A DNA stretch of 64,000 bases from Streptomyces tibetensis (lineage in GTDB: Bacteria > Actinomycetota > Actinomycetes > Streptomycetales > Streptomycetaceae): positions 186,001 to 250,000 of the forward strand of contig NZ_SZVW01000013.1 of the NCBI RefSeq assembly GCF_007655005.1. Direction: 5' to 3'. Position 1 is the stretch's first letter. The number at the start of each line of letters is the position of its first letter. The notes under the pieces were generated by a model. That model was not told the DNA's origin. It ran no database searches and saw nothing but the letters and a program-made list of their open reading frames with translations. This document shows positions 50,073-57,924 of this stretch, piece by piece. The position numbers were made by a program, and so were the translations under genes.

Positions 50073-50861
50073 ATGACCGCGACCCCACCGCCGTACCTGC
50101 CCGGCCACCACCTGCTCATCGGCCGCACGGCCGTCGTCACCGCCGCCGCGGGAGCCGGCATCGGCGGCGCGACCGCCCGGCGGCTGCTGGAGGAGGGCGC
50201 ACGGGTCGTGATCTCCGACGTCCACGCCCGCCGCCTGAAGGAGTCCGAGGCCGGACTGGCTGCCGAGTTCGGCGCCGACCGCGTCACCGCACTGCGCTGC
50301 GACGTCACGGACGAGGACCAGGTCACCGCGCTGTTCGACCACGCCGAGCAACACCACGGAAGCCTCGACATCGTGGTCAACAACGCGGGCCTCGGCGGCA
50401 CCGCCGATGTCGTCGACATGACCGACGAACAGTGGGACAGGGTCCTCGACGTCACTCTCAACGGCACCTTCCGCTGCACCCGTGCCGCACTGCGGCGGAT
50501 GAAAGCCGCGGGCGCCGGAGGCGTCGTCGTCAACAACGCCTCGGTGGTCGGCTGGCGCGCACAGCAGGGCCAGGCCCACTACGCCGCCGCGAAGGCCGGT
50601 GTCATGGCCCTCACCCGCTGTGCCGCGGTGGAGGCCGCCGCCTATGGAGTGCGGGTGAACGCCGTCTCCCCGAGCCTGGCCATGCACCCGCACCTCGCCA
50701 AGGTCACCACCCCCGAACTGCTGGAGGAACTGACCGGCCGGGAGGCCTTCGGGCGCTGTGCCGAACCGTGGGAGGTGGCCAACGTGATCGTGTTCCTGGC
50801 CAGCGGCTACGCGTCGTACCTGACCGGCGAGGTCCTGTCGGTCAGCAGCCAGCACCCGTGA
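50073..50861 (+). CDS. ipdF: SDR dehydrogenase of HIP degradation (IpdF)
   Basis: A 262-residue SDR. ATG at 50073 preceded by GAGGAGG. HLLIGRTAVVTAAAGAGIGG shows the unusual AAAGAGIG nucleotide loop typical of IpdF; NNAGLGGTADVVDM and YAAAKAGVMALTRCAAVEA follow. In M. tuberculosis Rv3559c (IpdF) oxidises the 5-hydroxyl of the indane-CoA intermediate before EchA20/IpdAB ring cleavage. It heads a run of ipdF, kstR2 and fadA6, as around Rv3556c-Rv3559c, downstream of the operator at 49959. Confidence 0.85.
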   Translation: MTATPPPYLPGHHLLIGRTAVVTAAAGAGIGGATARRLLEEGARVVISDVHARRLKESEAGLAAEFGADRVTALRCDVTDEDQVTALFDHAEQHHGSLDIVVNNAGLGGTADVVDMTDEQWDRVLDVTLNGTFRCTRAALRRMKAAGAGGVVVNNASVVGWRAQQGQAHYAAAKAGVMALTRCAAVEAAAYGVRVNAVSPSLAMHPHLAKVTTPELLEELTGREAFGRCAEPWEVANVIVFLASGYASYLTGEVLSVSSQHP

Positions 50862-50876
50862 GGCGAGAATGGTCCC

Positions 50877-51503
50877 GTGCCGAAAAGCAGCAACAGCGAC
50901 CACAAGAAGTCCAGGGTGAGCCCGCCCGAGCGGCGCGAGGAACTCCTGGCCATCGCGGCCCGGGTGTTCGCCGCGCAGGGCTACAACGCCACGACCGTCC
51001 GCAAGATCGCGGACGCGGCGGGGATGCTGGCGGGCAGCCTCTATTACCACTTCGATTCCAAGGAGTCGATGCTGGACGAGATCCTCTCCGGCTTCCTGGA
51101 CGAACTCTGGGCCCGGTACGACGCCGTGCTCGGCGCCGGGCTCGGCCCCAGGGAAACCCTGGAGGCCCTTGTGACCGAGTCCTTCCGGGAGATCGACCGG
51201 CACCTCGACGCGGTCGCCATCTACCAGAAGGAGTCCAGGCACCTCGGGACCCAGCCGCACTTCGCCTATCTCGTCGAGTCGCAGCAGAAGTTCGAGAAGG
51301 CGTGGCTCGGCACGCTGGAGCGCGGAGTGGCCGCCAAGGTCTTCCGGCCCGACCTGGACGTACGGCTCACCTACCGCTTCGTTCGCGACACGGTCTGGGT
51401 CGCCGCGTCCTGGTACCGGCCGGGCGGCCGGCACAGCCCCGAGGAGATCGCCCGTCAGTACCTGTCGATGGTGCTGGAGGGCATCGCACTGCACGACACA
51501 TAG
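50877..51503 (+). CDS. kstR2: TetR-family repressor of HIP catabolism (KstR2)
   Basis: A 208-residue TetR regulator, GTG start 15 bases after ipdF. The helix-turn-helix is VRKIADAAGMLAGSLYYHF; the ligand domain has the KstR2-like stretch VAIYQKESRHLGTQPHF and a C-terminal ASWYRPGGRHSPEEIA. In mycobacteria KstR2 is released from DNA by HIP-CoA. It lies within the cluster whose two divergent promoter regions carry matching CTAACAA-NN-GTTTGGT boxes, so it is very probably their repressor. Confidence 0.88.
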   Translation: MPKSSNSDHKKSRVSPPERREELLAIAARVFAAQGYNATTVRKIADAAGMLAGSLYYHFDSKESMLDEILSGFLDELWARYDAVLGAGLGPRETLEALVTESFREIDRHLDAVAIYQKESRHLGTQPHFAYLVESQQKFEKAWLGTLERGVAAKVFRPDLDVRLTYRFVRDTVWVAASWYRPGGRHSPEEIARQYLSMVLEGIALHDT

Positions 51504-51540
51504 GCAGTCCTGCATCCGCAGGCCCACAGAAGGAGACGCC

Positions 51541-52698
51541 ATGGCCGAGGCCTACATCGTCGAAGCGGTGCGCACCCCGGTCGGCCGACGGGGCGGCGGA
51601 CTGTCCGCCATCCACCCGGCCGACCTGGGCGCCCATGTGCTGACCGCGCTGATGGAGCGCTCCGGCGTCGACCCGGCCGCCGTCGAGGACGTGGTGTTCG
51701 GCTGCCTCGACACCGTCGGCCCGCAGGCCGGTGACATAGCGCGCACCTGCTGGCTGGCCGCCGGACTGCCCGAAGAGGTACCCGGTGTGACCGTCGACCG
51801 CCAGTGCGGCTCCTCGCAGCAGGCCCTGCACTTCGCCGCGCAGGGAGTCCTCTCCGGCACCCAGGACCTGGTCGTCGCCGGCGGCGTGCAGAACATGTCG
51901 CAGATCCCCATCGCCTTCGCCACCCGGCAGGCCGCCGCCCCGCTGGGCCTGACCGAGGGCCCGTTCGCCGGCTCGGCGGGCTGGCGGGCCCGCTACGGCG
52001 ACCGGCCGGTCAACCAGTTCCTCGGTGCCGAGGAGATCGCCCGCACATGGGACATCTCACGGGAATCCATGGAGGAGTTCGCCTTCCGCTCCCACCGGCG
52101 GGCGATCCGGGCCATCGACGAGGGCCGCTTCGCCCGGGAGACCGTCGCCTACGGCGACGTCGTCCACGACGAGGGACCGCGCCGCGACACCAGCCGGCAG
52201 AAGATGGCGGGCCTGCAGCCACTGGTGGAGGGCGGCCGGCTCACGGCCGCCCTCTCGTCCCAGATCTCCGACGGCGCCTCGGCCATGCTCATCGCGTCGG
52301 AGCGGGCCGTACGGGAGCACGGCCTGACCCCCAGGGCCCGCGTCCACCACCTCTCGGTGCGCGGCGAGGACCCCATCCGCATGCTGACCGCTCCGATCCC
52401 GGCCACCGCGTACGCCCTGAAGAAATCCGGGATGACGCTCGACGAGATCGACCTGGTCGAGATCAACGAGGCCTTCGCCTCGGTGGTGCTGGCCTGGCTG
52501 AAGGAGACCGGCGCCGACCCGGAGAAGGTCAACGCCAACGGCGGCGCCATCGCCCTCGGCCACCCGCTCGGAGCCACCGGAACCCGGCTCATGACCACCC
52601 TCCTGCACGAGCTGGAACGCACCGGCGGCCGCTACGGGCTGCAGACGATGTGCGAGGGCGGCGGCCAGGCCAACGTGACCATCATCGAACGCCTTTGA
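51541..52698 (+). CDS. fadA6: Acetyl-CoA acyltransferase FadA6-type thiolase
   Basis: A 385-residue thiolase of full length. Cys89 in VDRQCGSSQQALHF is the nucleophile, His341 in GHPLGATG and Cys371 in MCEGGGQAN complete the active site, and EINEAFASV is the conserved loop. It begins 37 bases after kstR2 with AGAAGGAG upstream. In the HIP pathway FadA6 splits the linear beta-ketoacyl-CoA formed after ring opening to yield acetyl-CoA. It ends before a bidirectional terminator facing a protease gene. Confidence 0.88.
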   Translation: MAEAYIVEAVRTPVGRRGGGLSAIHPADLGAHVLTALMERSGVDPAAVEDVVFGCLDTVGPQAGDIARTCWLAAGLPEEVPGVTVDRQCGSSQQALHFAAQGVLSGTQDLVVAGGVQNMSQIPIAFATRQAAAPLGLTEGPFAGSAGWRARYGDRPVNQFLGAEEIARTWDISRESMEEFAFRSHRRAIRAIDEGRFARETVAYGDVVHDEGPRRDTSRQKMAGLQPLVEGGRLTAALSSQISDGASAMLIASERAVREHGLTPRARVHHLSVRGEDPIRMLTAPIPATAYALKKSGMTLDEIDLVEINEAFASVVLAWLKETGADPEKVNANGGAIALGHPLGATGTRLMTTLLHELERTGGRYGLQTMCEGGGQANVTIIERL

Positions 52699-52732
52699 CC
52701 GAGCCGCAGACCGCTGGAGGACGCCGGGCGCT

Positions 52733-52775
52733 CCGAGCGGGCTCCGGTGGCCGTTCCGTGCCGGGGCCCGCTCGG
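52733..52775. terminator. Bidirectional terminator between fadA6 and the protease gene
   Basis: Arms of 15 bases (52733-52747 and 52761-52775) pair with one G-U position. They lie in the 91-base convergent gap. Confidence 0.75.
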
Positions 52776-52789
52776 CGTGCTGGTGAGGG

Positions 52790-53941
52790 TCAGGCGGTAT
52801 GCAGCGTCAGTCCGTACCGGTTGAGGATCTCGTTGACCGGCTGATGCCACGTCTCGCCGCCCCCGGCGCAGTTGCCCCAGCCGCCCGAGGTGACGCCCTG
52901 GGCCTGGTCGCCGCTGATGAAGGAGCCACCGGAGTCACCCGGCTCGGCGCAGACGCTCGTCTTGGTCATCTGATGGACGGCGCCCTCGCGGTAGTTCACC
53001 GTCTCGTTCTTCGCCAGCACGGTGCCGCAGTGCCAGTGCGTGGTGGAACCGGAGCGGCAGACGGAGGCACCCACCGGTGCCTCGGCGGAACCGCGGACGA
53101 GCCGGTCGGGAATCGTGCCCCAGCCCAGCACCACCGGCACGGTCCACCAGCCACTGCCCACGTTCACCCAGGCGTAGTCGTTGCCCGGGAACGACGACCC
53201 CTGGAAATTGCCGATGTACGACCGGTCCCAGCCGTACACCGCCGCGCTCGGGGAGCCGCAGTGCCCGGCGGTGACGAAGCCGCCGTGCACGGAGAAGCCT
53301 ATGGAGCAGCGGACGTTGCCGGTGTAGTACGGGTCGCCGCCCACGGTGCCGGCGGCGAAGGTACGCGGTGCGGCCGGAGTCTGCCGCACCGTCACGGGAC
53401 CGGCCTGGCGGGCTCGGGCGAGGAAGGCCCGGACATCGTTGTCGTCCCGGTGCGACTCGACGATGCCGACGACGACCTTGTTGGCCTTGGGATCGACGTG
53501 CCAACTCGCGACTCCGGCGGGGGCGGGCAGCGCGTCGATGCTCTTCTTCGCCGCGTCGAGTTGCCGTGCGTCGTGCCGCACGAGCCGTACGGTCGCTCCG
53601 GTCGCGCGGACCGCGTCGGCCCGCGCGGCGCGGGTGACGGCGACGGTGAGTCCGCCACTGCGGGCATCGAACCAGGAGCCGCCGTAGGCCGGGCCCGCGG
53701 CCTTTTGCGCCTTGCGTTCGACGTCCGTCGCGTTCTTCTCGGCGGCCAGGCGCGCCTCGGCCTCGTCCCGGGTCAGCCCCAGGTCGCGCTGCATCGCGGA
53801 GAGGAGTTCGGGGGAAGCCGGTGCCTGGGCGGATCGCACGGGAGTGTCCGCGGCGGAGGCCGGCAGGGCGCTCGCGGTCCCCCAGGTGCCGAGCAGGAGG
53901 AGTGCGGACAGTCCGGTGCGCAGGATGGTGGTGCGTCTCAA
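52790..53941 (-). CDS. Secreted streptogrisin-type serine protease (S1 family) with propeptide
   Basis: A 383-residue preproprotease with a TTG start (AAGGGG 8 bases upstream). The signal peptide ends near ALPASA-ADTP (about residue 31). A propeptide of some 165 residues of the alpha-lytic protease type (LLSAMQRDLGLTRDEAEARL) precedes the mature chymotrypsin-fold domain, from about residue 200. The catalytic triad is in TAGHCGSP, GNDYAWV and EPGDSGGSF. The pattern GSTTHWHCGTV matches the substrate-pocket region of streptogrisins. It is monocistronic and may be controlled through the palindrome at 53991. Confidence 0.92.
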   Translation of the reverse strand: MRRTTILRTGLSALLLLGTWGTASALPASAADTPVRSAQAPASPELLSAMQRDLGLTRDEAEARLAAEKNATDVERKAQKAAGPAYGGSWFDARSGGLTVAVTRAARADAVRATGATVRLVRHDARQLDAAKKSIDALPAPAGVASWHVDPKANKVVVGIVESHRDDNDVRAFLARARQAGPVTVRQTPAAPRTFAAGTVGGDPYYTGNVRCSIGFSVHGGFVTAGHCGSPSAAVYGWDRSYIGNFQGSSFPGNDYAWVNVGSGWWTVPVVLGWGTIPDRLVRGSAEAPVGASVCRSGSTTHWHCGTVLAKNETVNYREGAVHQMTKTSVCAEPGDSGGSFISGDQAQGVTSGGWGNCAGGGETWHQPVNEILNRYGLTLHTA

Positions 53942-53990
53942 GGGATGCCCCTTCGTTGTTCCAGCAGGTGGGGGTGGAACAGCAGAGCTT

Positions 53991-54002
53991 GAGAGCGCTC
54001 TC
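53991..54002 (-). promoter_or_regulatory. GAGAGCGCTCTC palindrome upstream of the protease gene
   Basis: A perfect 12-bp palindrome lies 50 bases before the protease start. Its GAGCGCTC core is that of LacI-family operators such as CebR/CelR sites (TGGGAGCGCTCCCA). The rest of the 344-base gap 53942-54285 shows no gene and no other strong signal. Confidence 0.5.
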
Positions 54003-54285
54003 GGATACGCCCGGCAGAGCCTAGCCCGGGTTCAGGAAAGGGTCTAGGCCTATCCTCGGCCACCGCAGGGTGCATCAGAGTTCCGCTCACCGGCGGCTGA
54101 CTGGAGCCCGCCTCCAACCCGCCTGCCGAAACGGTTCTCCGCTTCCTGCCGGGCACCCTCGCCGCCACGATCGGCGCACTCCACACAGCGCAGGCTCCCG
54201 CCTGAGGCGGAACCGGCGGCAGGGCACGGCCGTGCAGCGCCTTACGCCTCACCGTGCTGCCCGGCGGCCCGTCCGCAGGGGGCGG

Positions 54286-54651
54286 TCAGGCGGTCAGGGC
54301 CTGCTCGGTCGTGGGGTGGCAGGGGATGAGCGTGTCGACGCCGACCAGTTGCAGGACGCGCAGGACGGAGTCCTGGGCGCCGGCGATGCGCACCCAACCG
54401 TCCGCGTCGCTCAGCTGCTGGTAGGCCGCGACGAAGACGTTGATGCCGCTGGAGTCCATGAACGTCACCGCGTTGAGATCGGCGACTATGCGCGGCGGCA
54501 CCGCCCCGCCCTCGGCCTGCAGGGCCTGCCGCAGCACATCCTGGACGTCGTGATCGATTTCGCCCCGCAGGGTCACGACACGGATGCCCTCGACCATGCG
54601 GTGTTCGACGGAGAGCCGTTCTGGCCGGTCCGCTGGTTCGATGTGGGCCAC
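54286..54651 (-). CDS. STAS-domain anti-sigma factor antagonist
   Basis: A 121-residue single STAS domain, GTG start with GAGGAG 6 bases upstream. The phosphorylatable serine lies in NAVTFMDSSGINVFVAAY (second Ser of DSSG), and LRGEIDHDVQDVLRQAL is the preceding strand-helix. Such proteins bind an anti-sigma kinase unless phosphorylated, freeing the sigma factor. The divergent neighbour (54822) encodes a GHKL ATPase domain, the expected partner type, though no sigma gene is close. Confidence 0.88.
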   Translation of the reverse strand: MAHIEPADRPERLSVEHRMVEGIRVVTLRGEIDHDVQDVLRQALQAEGGAVPPRIVADLNAVTFMDSSGINVFVAAYQQLSDADGWVRIAGAQDSVLRVLQLVGVDTLIPCHPTTEQALTA

Positions 54652-54821
54652 GGTCTCCTCGACTGCGATTTAGGCTTGTCACCGGTTCAGGACGTGCGCG
54701 GATGATTCTGCCCCACCGGCCGCCCGGATGCACCTACGGGATTGTCTCGAACATCACCCGGGCGGCATGCATGCCGACCAGGGGGGTAGTCGCGCGCGAA
54801 ACGGGGAGTGAGGCGAGGCCA

Positions 54822-55445
54822 GTGGCAGATGATACCGACGGTGACGGCTGTACAGCACGCGACGAGTACTTGGTGCGCGTCGGCTTCGCCCTGGGCGGCG
54901 ACGACGGCTGCATCGCGGACGCGCGCCAGCACGCGGCCGCCTTCCTCGACCAGGCGGGCGAAGAGTACGAACTGCTGGTGACAGCGCGCGCGAGGGACCT
55001 CACCCAGCTCGTGGTGAGCGAACTGGTCACCAACGCCTGCAAGTACGCGCCGGGGCCCGTCCTGGTGGAGCTGGGTCTGACCGCCGGCGCCGTGGAAGTG
55101 GTCGTATGGGACAGCGATCCCGAGGTCCCGGCGCCCCGGGCCGCGGATCCGGGCAGGATCGGCGGCCACGGCCTGGAGATCGTCAAGGCCGTGTCGGAGG
55201 ACCTGTCCGTCGACCGGGAGGCGGTCGGCAAACGCATCACGGCCCGCATCGCCCTGACCGACGCCTCCGGTGCCTCCGGATCCGAGCCTGCCGTAGCGAC
55301 GGCTCCCGCAGGGCGAATCGATCCGGAGCTGCGCCCGCCTGGCACGGGGCACGACGTAGCGGTACCTCCCCGGCTGGCCACCATGCCTTCGGACAACTCG
55401 CCCCAGCGGCACCTTCCAGACGGTGCACCGGCCCGAGATGCCTGA
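54822..55445 (+). CDS. GHKL ATP-binding (RsbW/SpoIIAB-like) regulatory protein
   Basis: A 207-residue protein with a HATPase_c domain. I prefer the GTG at 54822, after an AGGCGAGG stretch, but an in-frame ATG at 54702 cannot be excluded. The ATP site shows the N box LVVSELVTNACKYAPGP, the G1 box VWDSDPEVP and the G2 box IGGHGLEIV. It lacks a histidine-kinase phosphoacceptor domain, so it should act as an anti-sigma serine kinase on a STAS partner such as that at 54286. The last 45 residues are low-complexity. It is divergent from the STAS gene, with the promoters in the shared gap. Confidence 0.82.
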   Translation: MADDTDGDGCTARDEYLVRVGFALGGDDGCIADARQHAAAFLDQAGEEYELLVTARARDLTQLVVSELVTNACKYAPGPVLVELGLTAGAVEVVVWDSDPEVPAPRAADPGRIGGHGLEIVKAVSEDLSVDREAVGKRITARIALTDASGASGSEPAVATAPAGRIDPELRPPGTGHDVAVPPRLATMPSDNSPQRHLPDGAPARDA

Positions 55446-55542
55446 CGGGCCCGCCCCGGCGCCACCGGGGCGGAAGTCCTCGTACTGCTGCGGGCCTACG
55501 ATTCCGATCCTCAGCGATCACTCCACAACGCAAGGGGCGGAC

Positions 55543-56391
55543 ATGACAGACGCGTTGGTGCTGGGCGGCGGTGGAGTCGGGGGCATCGCCTGGACCACGG
55601 GGCTGCTGGCGGGCCTGGCGGACGCCGGGCAGGACGTGACGGGAGCCGACGTGATCGTGGGCACCTCCGCCGGGTCGGTCGTCGCAGCACAGCTGGGCAG
55701 CGGACTGCCCCTGGAGGAGTTGTACGCCCGGCAGGTCGATCCCGCCCTGCAGGCTGCCGAGATCATGGCGGAGATGGATCTGGACGCATTCGCCGCGCAG
55801 ATGGGCGCCGCGCTGGACGGCGCGGCCGACGTGGGCGAGATGCGGCGCGCGGTCGGACAGCTGGCGCTCCGTGCCCGGACCGTGCCGGAGTCCCGGCGCC
55901 GCGCGGTCATCGAGTCGCGGCTGCCGTCGCACGAATGGCCCGCGCGCACCGTGCGCATCGTGGCGGTGGATGCCGAGAGCGGGCAGCAGCGGGTGTTCGA
56001 CAACGACTCCGGCGTGAGCCTGGTCGACGCCGTCGCGGCGAGTTGCGCCGTTCCGGGTATCTGGCCGCCGGTCACGATCGACGGGCGCCGGTACGTCGAC
56101 GGCGGTGTGCGTTCCGTCGCCAACGCCGACCACGCCGCGGGCGCTTCGCGCGTACTCGTGATCGCGCCGATGGGTGCCGTCGAGCCGTTCCCCAGCGATG
56201 TGCCGGTGGAGCGCTCCATCGAGGAGCTGCGGGCGCGAGGTGCCCAGGTCGCGGTCGTCGAACCGGACGAGGCGTCGCGGGCCGCGGTCGGTCCCAATGC
56301 GCTGGACCCGTCCACGCGCCGCCCGGCCGCCGAGGCGGGACGCGCGCAGGGCCGTGCACTGACCGTCGAGTGGAGCGGGGCAGTGGACTGA
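55543..56391 (+). CDS. Patatin-like phospholipase
   Basis: A 282-residue cytoplasmic acyl hydrolase. ATG at 55543 with AAGGGGCGG upstream. The glycine-rich oxyanion loop is LVLGGGGVGGIAWTTG, the nucleophile lies in VGTSAGSVV, and the catalytic Asp in YVDGGVRSVANADH, forming the patatin Ser-Asp dyad. Lysophospholipid or phospholipid hydrolysis is the usual activity. The last ten codons (LTVEWSGAVD) are supplied by the first unit of a 29-bp tandem repeat that continues past the stop, so the C-terminus has probably been altered by repeat expansion. Confidence 0.88.
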   Translation: MTDALVLGGGGVGGIAWTTGLLAGLADAGQDVTGADVIVGTSAGSVVAAQLGSGLPLEELYARQVDPALQAAEIMAEMDLDAFAAQMGAALDGAADVGEMRRAVGQLALRARTVPESRRRAVIESRLPSHEWPARTVRIVAVDAESGQQRVFDNDSGVSLVDAVAASCAVPGIWPPVTIDGRRYVDGGVRSVANADHAAGASRVLVIAPMGAVEPFPSDVPVERSIEELRARGAQVAVVEPDEASRAAVGPNALDPSTRRPAAEAGRAQGRALTVEWSGAVD

Positions 56392-56482
56392 CCGTCGAGT
56401 GGAGCAGGGCCGTGCACTGACCGTCGAGTCGTGCGGGGCGGTGGACCGACCGTCGAGTGGAGCGGGGCGGTGGACCGACCGC
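56341..56482. repeat. 29-bp tandem repeat at the 3' end of the patatin gene
   Basis: Four full units start at 56359, 56388, 56417 and 56446, with a partial unit before (ending 56358) and after (56475-56482). The consensus begins CTGACCGTCGAGTGGAGCGG and ends GGCGGTGGA. Units differ by one to six bases. The period is not a multiple of three. The units abut directly, so this is not a CRISPR array. The remainder of the gap to 56582 shows nothing else. Confidence 0.92.
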
Positions 56483-56582
56483 CCTGTGCCGGTTCCACCG
56501 GGCATCCGCTCCTGCCCTGAGAAGACGCCCCGGTGGTGAGCACGCAGGAGTAGCCGTCACCTGCGATGACGGGGGCTCCGCG

Positions 56583-57020
56583 TCACCGGGACGGGGAGAG
56601 CCGGCTGCGGACCCACGCCGGATCGGGGTTGGTGTGTGAGCGGCCGTCCACGACGACAGTCGGCACGGTCTCGTTGCCGTCGTTGGCCTCCCTGACCGCC
56701 GCGGCTCCGGCCGGGTCACGCCAGATGTCCACCCAGTACACCTGGCGAGCGCTCCGCCCCAACCGGATACGCAGGCGCAGGCAGTAGGCGCAGCCCGGCC
56801 GCCAGAACACGACCGGTCGGCCGTCGACCGTGCTGCGTTGTCGTGCCTCCTCTGCACCGATCGATCTCGGGAAGACCAGCGGCGAGTTCACACCGGCGAG
56901 CAGCAGGAACACCAGCAGCAGTGCGGCTGCCGTGCCGGGGCTCCCCGCGAAGACCAGTCCGGTCGCGGCGACGGAGCCGCAGAGCACGAGCAGCATGGGC
57001 AGGATCCAGACGCGCATCAT
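56583..57020 (-). CDS. Membrane protein with glutaredoxin-like domain
   Basis: A 145-residue protein starting MMRVWILPMLLVL. Two TM segments (residues 4-24 and 28-48) lead to a thioredoxin/glutaredoxin-fold domain with the redox motif FWRPGCAYCLRLR (CxxC), the segment YWVDIWRDP and the cis-Pro loop ETVPTVVVDG. With the domain on the cytoplasmic side it could reduce a membrane or soluble partner through mycothiol, similar to mycoredoxin-like proteins. It is 35 bases downstream of the TmrB-like gene on the same strand and is probably cotranscribed. Confidence 0.85.
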   Translation of the reverse strand: MMRVWILPMLLVLCGSVAATGLVFAGSPGTAAALLLVFLLLAGVNSPLVFPRSIGAEEARQRSTVDGRPVVFWRPGCAYCLRLRIRLGRSARQVYWVDIWRDPAGAAAVREANDGNETVPTVVVDGRSHTNPDPAWVRSRLSPSR

Positions 57021-57055
57021 GGTGACGCAGGCTACCGATGAGTGTGGCCGACCGA

Positions 57056-57601
57056 TCAGGGGCGCCGCGTCCCGACGGCCTCTGCGATGCGCAGGGCGGC
57101 CTGGTCGGGCGTGAGGTGCGTGGTGTCGACGACCTCGGCCGCGCTGTGCAGCCACGTGCGGGCGGCCTCGGCGTAGGGCGCGAGGTATCTGAGACGGAAG
57201 GGGGAGGGGACGACATGTTCGCTCTCGATGCGCCGGCGGAGGGTGTCCTGGTCGGCGTGGAGGACGAAGTGCCGTACCTCGATGGAGTGTTGGGCGAGCC
57301 CGGCGCTGATCTCCCGCCAGTACTGCTCGACCAGGACGGTCATGGGGATCACCAGAGTGCCGCCGGTGTAGTCGAGTACGCGGCGGGCCGTCTCGACGAC
57401 CAGCGGCCGCCACGGCGGCCAGTCCTGGAAGTTGTCCGTGCCGGGCCCGGGCAGCGCCGGCGTGATGTCCATGAGTGTCTCGCCGACCTTCTCGGCGTCG
57501 AAAACCCGTGAATCCGGAATCAGCTTCTGCACGAGTGCACTGGTCGTCGTCTTGCCTGCGCCATGGGTGCCGTTGAGCCATACGATCACGGGGTTCGACA
57601 C
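57056..57601 (-). CDS. P-loop kinase-like protein related to tunicamycin-resistance protein TmrB
   Basis: A 181-residue nucleotide-binding protein, GTG at 57601 with GGAG 5 bases upstream. Walker A is WLNGTHGAGKTTTSALVQKL, and the lid region RRRIESEHV-like arginines appear near residue 125. The pattern VIVWLNGTHGAGKTT and the following DAEKVGETL match the AAA-type TmrB group and small-molecule kinases. In Bacillus, TmrB confers tunicamycin resistance by binding the drug. Here the natural substrate is unknown, and antibiotic resistance or a nucleotide-like kinase activity are both possible. Confidence 0.82.
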   Translation of the reverse strand: MSNPVIVWLNGTHGAGKTTTSALVQKLIPDSRVFDAEKVGETLMDITPALPGPGTDNFQDWPPWRPLVVETARRVLDYTGGTLVIPMTVLVEQYWREISAGLAQHSIEVRHFVLHADQDTLRRRIESEHVVPSPFRLRYLAPYAEAARTWLHSAAEVVDTTHLTPDQAALRIAEAVGTRRP

Positions 57602-57735
57602 TAGCGCTCCGCCGGCTGCGACGGAGCAGTTCCGGTCACTGGGGGAGAGGCGGGCTCTTCCCCGCCATGGTGGTATCGCCGGCGTATCGAAAAGCGGATA
57701 CGCCACCGCAACGGTCCTCTCTTTGCAATGGGGAC

Positions 57736-57924
57736 ATGGCCCAGAACGCATTCCAGCCCCCACCGCCCCGCCGCACGCGCGAGATCGTGTTGTCCGCCCT
57801 TGGGATTCTCACCGTGGCGGGTGCCGTGTACGTCGTGCGGCGGCCGCTCATGATGGCCGCTCCGACGTGCATGGCGGTCGGTGGCACGGCTGCTTCGACA
57901 CGTTCACCGGCGTCGTGCTCATGA
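57736..57924 (+). pseudogene. N-terminus of a VanZ-like protein, separated by a frameshift
   Basis: From an ATG at 57736 (GGGG just upstream) the frame encodes NAFQPPPPRRTREIVLSALG and a first TM segment, then MAAPTCMA, and after about 57876 becomes nonsense and stops at 57924. The adjacent frame carries the natural continuation, GRWHGCFDTFTGVVLMTL. Insertion of one G near 57876 would restore CMAGRWHGC. Either this is a real single-base deletion or a sequencing error in a G/C run. Confidence 0.65.

Noticed and set aside
56359..56474. 29-bp repeats as a CRISPR array
   Set aside because: Units abut directly with no spacers, and no cas genes are in the window.
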